Source: Bog-105 sp965277435 (lineage in GTDB: Bacteria; Acidobacteriota; Terriglobia; Bryobacterales; Bryobacteraceae). From it: a stretch of DNA of 64,000 nucleotides. The stretch is from positions 3,038,001 through 3,102,000 of the forward strand of contig OZ255821.1 in NCBI GenBank assembly GCA_965277435.1, in the 5' to 3' direction. The notes under the pieces are model-generated. The model worked only from the letters and a program-made list of their open reading frames with translations. It did no database searches and was not told where the DNA came from. Shown in pieces: positions 62,704 through 64,000 of this stretch. Position 1 is the stretch's first letter, and each line of letters starts with the position of its first letter. A program made the translations under genes and the position numbers.

Positions 62704-62729
62704 GAGGGCAGGCTGAAGCCTACCCTACC
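62704..62729. repeat. REP-like repeat, family A, at the yjbQ end
   Basis: GAGGGCAGGCTGAAGCCTAC then CCTACC. On the minus strand its GTAGGGTAG supplies the yjbQ stop codon (62720-62722), just as at 26043. Confidence 0.72.
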
Positions 62730-63136
62730 AACATCAAAATGATCCTTCGCTGATGGGCTCGTGCACGGTGCTCGAAGACGTAGAGACCCTGCCAGGTTCC
62801 TAAGCTCATCTCTCCCGCTATCACCGGAATTGTCAAGCTTGTCTGCGTTAGTGTGGACCGGATATGCGAGGTCATGTCGTCGGGTCCTTCCGCTGTATGT
62901 CGGTAGTGCTCTCCTTGCTCGGGGACCAGCCGCTCGAAGAAGTCGCGGAGATCTAGCACCACGTCCGGGTCGGCATTCTCCTGAATGACGAGTGAGCACG
63001 AGGTGTGCTGGATAAATAAAGTCAGCAAGCCATCCGCGATCTGCTCTTTTGCCAACCAGTCTGAAACCGATCGAGTAAATCCATAGAGACCTTTGCCTCG
63101 GGTCGGTACCGTGATGGTTGTGTGCCGGATCATCAT
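62720..63136 (-). CDS. YjbQ-family protein (secondary thiamine-phosphate synthase)
   Basis: 138 residues. LFIQHTSCSLVIQENADPDV and AGEMSLGTWQGLYVFEHR are the conserved strands of the YjbQ/UPF0047 fold. Family members can complement thiamine-phosphate synthase mutants, but the true role is unclear. The last residues LVG and the stop come from the family A repeat. It is divergent from the nucleotidyltransferase gene by 40 bp. Confidence 0.9.
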   Translation of the reverse strand: MMIRHTTITVPTRGKGLYGFTRSVSDWLAKEQIADGLLTLFIQHTSCSLVIQENADPDVVLDLRDFFERLVPEQGEHYRHTAEGPDDMTSHIRSTLTQTSLTIPVIAGEMSLGTWQGLYVFEHRARAHQRRIILMLVG

Positions 63137-63176
63137 CCCAGGATAGAATCGCGATTGATCCTACAGACGATTCAGC

Positions 63177-64000
63177 ATGAAAATTAAGAAGGCCGTCATC
63201 ACGGCTGCTGGCCGCAATCAACGAACGCTCCCGCTGCAGACATTAATTGATCGCGATGGCGAGGAGAAGACGGTTCTCCGCATCATTTTGGACGAAGTGC
63301 GGCGCTCCGGGGTCGATGAAATCGCGGTTGTCATTCCGTCGGGTGACGAAGGTTCTTTCGCGCGTGCCGCCAGCGATCGCGCCATCCGTTTCATCGAGCA
63401 GCCCGAGCCTTCGGGCTATGCGCACGCTTTGTTCTGCGCGCGCGAATTTACCGGGCCCGATCCGTTTCTGCATCTGGTTGGCGATCATTTGTACGCCGGG
63501 GCGAACGGCAATAGCGGCACGCAGCGTCTGGTGCAGTTGGCGATCGCGGAAGGCTGCGCGGTGTCGGCGGTGCAAGCCACCCGCGAAACTCTTCTCTCGC
63601 ACTATGGCGCTATCGGCGGCCAGCGCGTCTCCGGCCAGCGAGATTTGTATCGCGTGCAGAAAGTGCTGGAGAAACCGACGCCAACCCAAGCGGAACAGGA
63701 GCTCGGTATATCCGGGCTGCGCGCGGGCCATTATCTTTGCTTCTTTGGGATGCACGTTTTGACACCGGGCATCATGGAAATTCTCGATCGCCAGTTGCAC
63801 GCACCGGCTCAGGTTGTGACTGTGTCGAGCGCGCTCGACGAACTCGCCGGACGCGAGCAATATCTGGCTCTGGAACAAACCAGCCGTCGCTACGATGTAG
63901 GCGTTAAGTACGGTCTGTTTCGCGCGCAGCTGGCGCTCGCTCTGGACGGGCAGGATCGCAATGCGGTACTGGCTCAGCTGCTCGAAGTGGTCGCGCTACA
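63177..64000 (+). CDS. Nucleotidyltransferase (GalU-like), partial
   Basis: Runs off the window; 274 codons seen. It begins KIKKAVITAAGRNQRTLPLQ, a sugar nucleotidyltransferase start. The usual GxGTRxxPxTKxxPK signature is degenerate, lacking the Gly-Thr-Arg and Lys. LHLVGDHLYAGANG gives the Asp region, and VQKVLEKPTPTQAEQ fits the EKP strand of UTP-glucose-1-phosphate uridylyltransferases. It may bind a sugar phosphate without normal uridylyltransfer, or be a distant relative. The C-terminus is missing here. Confidence 0.75.
   Translation, partial: MKIKKAVITAAGRNQRTLPLQTLIDRDGEEKTVLRIILDEVRRSGVDEIAVVIPSGDEGSFARAASDRAIRFIEQPEPSGYAHALFCAREFTGPDPFLHLVGDHLYAGANGNSGTQRLVQLAIAEGCAVSAVQATRETLLSHYGAIGGQRVSGQRDLYRVQKVLEKPTPTQAEQELGISGLRAGHYLCFFGMHVLTPGIMEILDRQLHAPAQVVTVSSALDELAGREQYLALEQTSRRYDVGVKYGLFRAQLALALDGQDRNAVLAQLLEVVAL

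Noticed and set aside
63243..63878. 211-residue minus-strand ORF
   Set aside because: Antisense to the nucleotidyltransferase, whose plus-strand family pattern is clear.

Overview
The window looks like a chromosomal segment of an Acidobacteriota member, probably close to Bryobacterales/Solibacter. This is an inference from several traits: an 800-residue FtsX/MacB-type orphan permease of the kind expanded in that phylum, FecR proteins with Gly/His/Tyr-rich tails, Tat-exported sugar enzymes, an RND efflux operon with its own TetR regulator, and many short palindromic intergenic repeats. There is no rRNA operon, phage, transposase or CRISPR array. The one tRNA found is tRNA-Lys(TTT).

Layout, left to right. 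0.1-2.3 kb: two-gene ergothioneine pathway (egtB, egtD). 2.2-6.4 kb, minus: tightly overlapping sugar operon (GH1-like hydrolase, glycosyltransferase, UDP-galactopyranose mutase, PIG-L deacetylase). 6.6-8.1 kb: tRNA-Lys and small genes including a ferritin-like protein. 8.4-10.8 kb: HMG-CoA lyase and both subunits of 3-oxoacid CoA-transferase, which together turn HMG-CoA into acetoacetate and then acetoacetyl-CoA. 10.9-15.6 kb: FecR protein, a divergent SDR/TetR pair with an operator, an amidohydrolase and a truncated PaaK-like protein. 16-19.7 kb: TolC plus ABC-2 exporter. 19.7-24.5 kb: HIT protein, Kir-type channel, thioredoxin-like protein, sugar isomerase, short asparaginase and amine oxidase. 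24.5-29.3 kb: two alpha-L-fucosidases from a decayed tandem duplication, with fossils of both flanking genes between them. 29.3-32 kb: D-aminoacylase and MFS transporter. 32-38.5 kb: TetR-RND-OMF efflux operon. 38.6-44.3 kb: carbohydrate ABC importer and a Gfo/Idh/MocA dehydrogenase. 44.3-50.7 kb: orphan permease, a dead ankyrin gene, and a Fic enzyme preceded by five phased TTTCGACG repeats. 50.7-55 kb: ftsH, tilS, ACT-domain gene. 55-59.6 kb, minus: anti-sigma, sigma and CHAT-TPR protease genes, with two paralogous 20-residue peptide genes upstream. 59.7-64 kb: GMC dehydrogenase pair, a four-helix-bundle stress protein, YjbQ and a cut-off nucleotidyltransferase.

The most novel item is the 55-59.6 kb locus. 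Two tiny ORFs (59521-59583 and 59116-59178, minus) encode 20-residue peptides that share their first ten residues. All four nucleotide differences in those ten codons are synonymous. Each has a Shine-Dalgarno-like site upstream and a strong hairpin downstream. They lie directly upstream of a caspase-like CHAT protease gene that overlaps a sigma-factor gene, which is followed by a zinc anti-sigma gene. This suggests a peptide/protease/sigma regulatory module. Other notable items are the duplication fossil with a His-to-Cys change in the second fucosidase, the Fic repeat array, and three interspersed REP-like families, one of which supplies the stop codons of two genes.
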